Positions 63,573 to 64,000 of a stretch of 64,000 nt of DNA are shown here, piece by piece. The notes under the pieces were generated by a model. The model was not told the DNA's origin. It searched no databases and was given only the letters and a program-made list of their open reading frames with translations. The stretch's first letter is position 1; each line of letters opens with the position of its first letter. This DNA comes from Cavia porcellus (taxonomy: Eukaryota; Chordata; Mammalia; Rodentia; Caviidae): NCBI RefSeq assembly GCF_034190915.1, contig NW_026947506.1:33087748-33151747 (forward strand), read 5' to 3'. Made by a program: the position numbers and the translations under genes.

Positions 63573-63979
63573 ACAGATGCTCTTCATTTAACGATGTACT
63601 TGCTTAACGACTGTTCAGATTTACTATTGAGATGCACTATCGGGACTTACGATCCATTTTTTTGTACAGTTCTGTACTTCTTATTTATAGTGCTTCAATG
63701 TCTTTTTTGGTACAGTAAAGCCTGTTTACACAGTACTGTAATTTTTGCTGTGCTGCACTGTACAGTACTGTAGTTTTATGTTCTGTTACACATTGCAGAA
63801 CCGCATGTAAGAGTGATGCAAATAAAAGCAAAGTCATCAAGTTGGAGTTCCCTGTGACCATTTCTTTGTTCTGAGTATTGTAGCATAGGTACCACATACA
63901 GTTTCTCATTCAGTGACCAAATTCACTGAAGCGCCTAGTTGCCCGAACAGAACTCGGTCATTAAATGAAGAATGTCTGT
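63573..63979. mobile_element. nonautonomous DNA transposon with terminal inverted repeats (Tigger/pogo-like)
   Basis: Left end CAGATGCTCTTCATTTAA; right end read inward CAGACATTCTTCATTTAA. TA immediately precedes the left end; the right flank reads TG, so the duplicated TA is worn on one side. About 405 bp, AT-rich, with no transposase frame. Contains repeated ACAGTACTGTA palindromes near 63730 and 63760. Confidence 0.8.
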
Positions 63980-64000
63980 GCTAGGCAGCAGTGAGCTGTT

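Noticed and set aside
1..64000. bacterial, phage or plasmid content
   Set aside because: No operons, Shine-Dalgarno-led genes or bacterial elements. The dense SINE, LINE and LTR content is mammalian.

Overview
This window looks like nuclear DNA of a placental mammal, most likely a rodent. Three observations point there. (1) About thirty-five copies of 7SL-derived B1-type SINEs, many fused to a tRNA-like ID unit so that one element reads B1, A-rich linker, ID, tail. (2) At least a dozen stand-alone ID elements with recognisable tRNA A-box and B-box blocks. (3) Old LINE-1, L2, MIR, MaLR/MLT1 and DNA-transposon relics shared by placental mammals. The better preserved B1 copies carry an internal duplication of about 29 bp. 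Together with the B1-ID fusions this makes me think of a non-murid rodent, perhaps beaver-like, but that is a guess from SINE structure. GC content is moderate except for a GC- and CpG-rich patch near 45.1-47.2 kb.

I find no intact protein-coding gene and no exon I can name. The open frames are short, overlap on both strands, and mostly run through repeats. The only gene-derived items are two dead retrocopies: a U6 snRNA pseudogene (4741-4838) and a ribosomal protein L23a processed pseudogene (38921-39605) split by a later SINE. A mariner-type transposase remnant (55232-55604) is the only other recognisable coding relic. The window is best read as intergenic or intronic sequence.

Layout. 0-5 kb: L1M 3' end, nested LTRs and the U6 pseudogene. 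5-9 kb: mostly single-copy, with MIRs and a candidate conserved noncoding block (about 7.9-8.5 kb). 9-20 kb: MaLR LTRs, L1/HAL1 and MLT1 pieces and SINEs, ending with a young ID element. 20-24 kb: mostly unassigned. 24-32 kb: dense LINE-1, including an L1 3' end split by a very young ID element. 32-38 kb: L2, MaLR, MIR and a second MLT1-L1 block. 38-43 kb: the RPL23A pseudogene and B1 copies. 43.6-45 kb: an L1 with a 5' inversion. 45-47.3 kb: the CpG-rich patch. 48-51 kb: L1, SINEs, and an inverted-repeat DNA transposon inside an older hAT-like element. 52-64 kb: microsatellites, the mariner relic, further candidate conserved noncoding blocks, and a terminal-inverted-repeat element at the end.

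There is no operon-like or multi-gene system. The interest is in insertion history (nested elements, target-site duplications, an apparently permuted B1, an L1 5' inversion) and in a few unique blocks that may be regulatory. All repeat names come from memory of consensus features and need RepeatMasker or Dfam confirmation.
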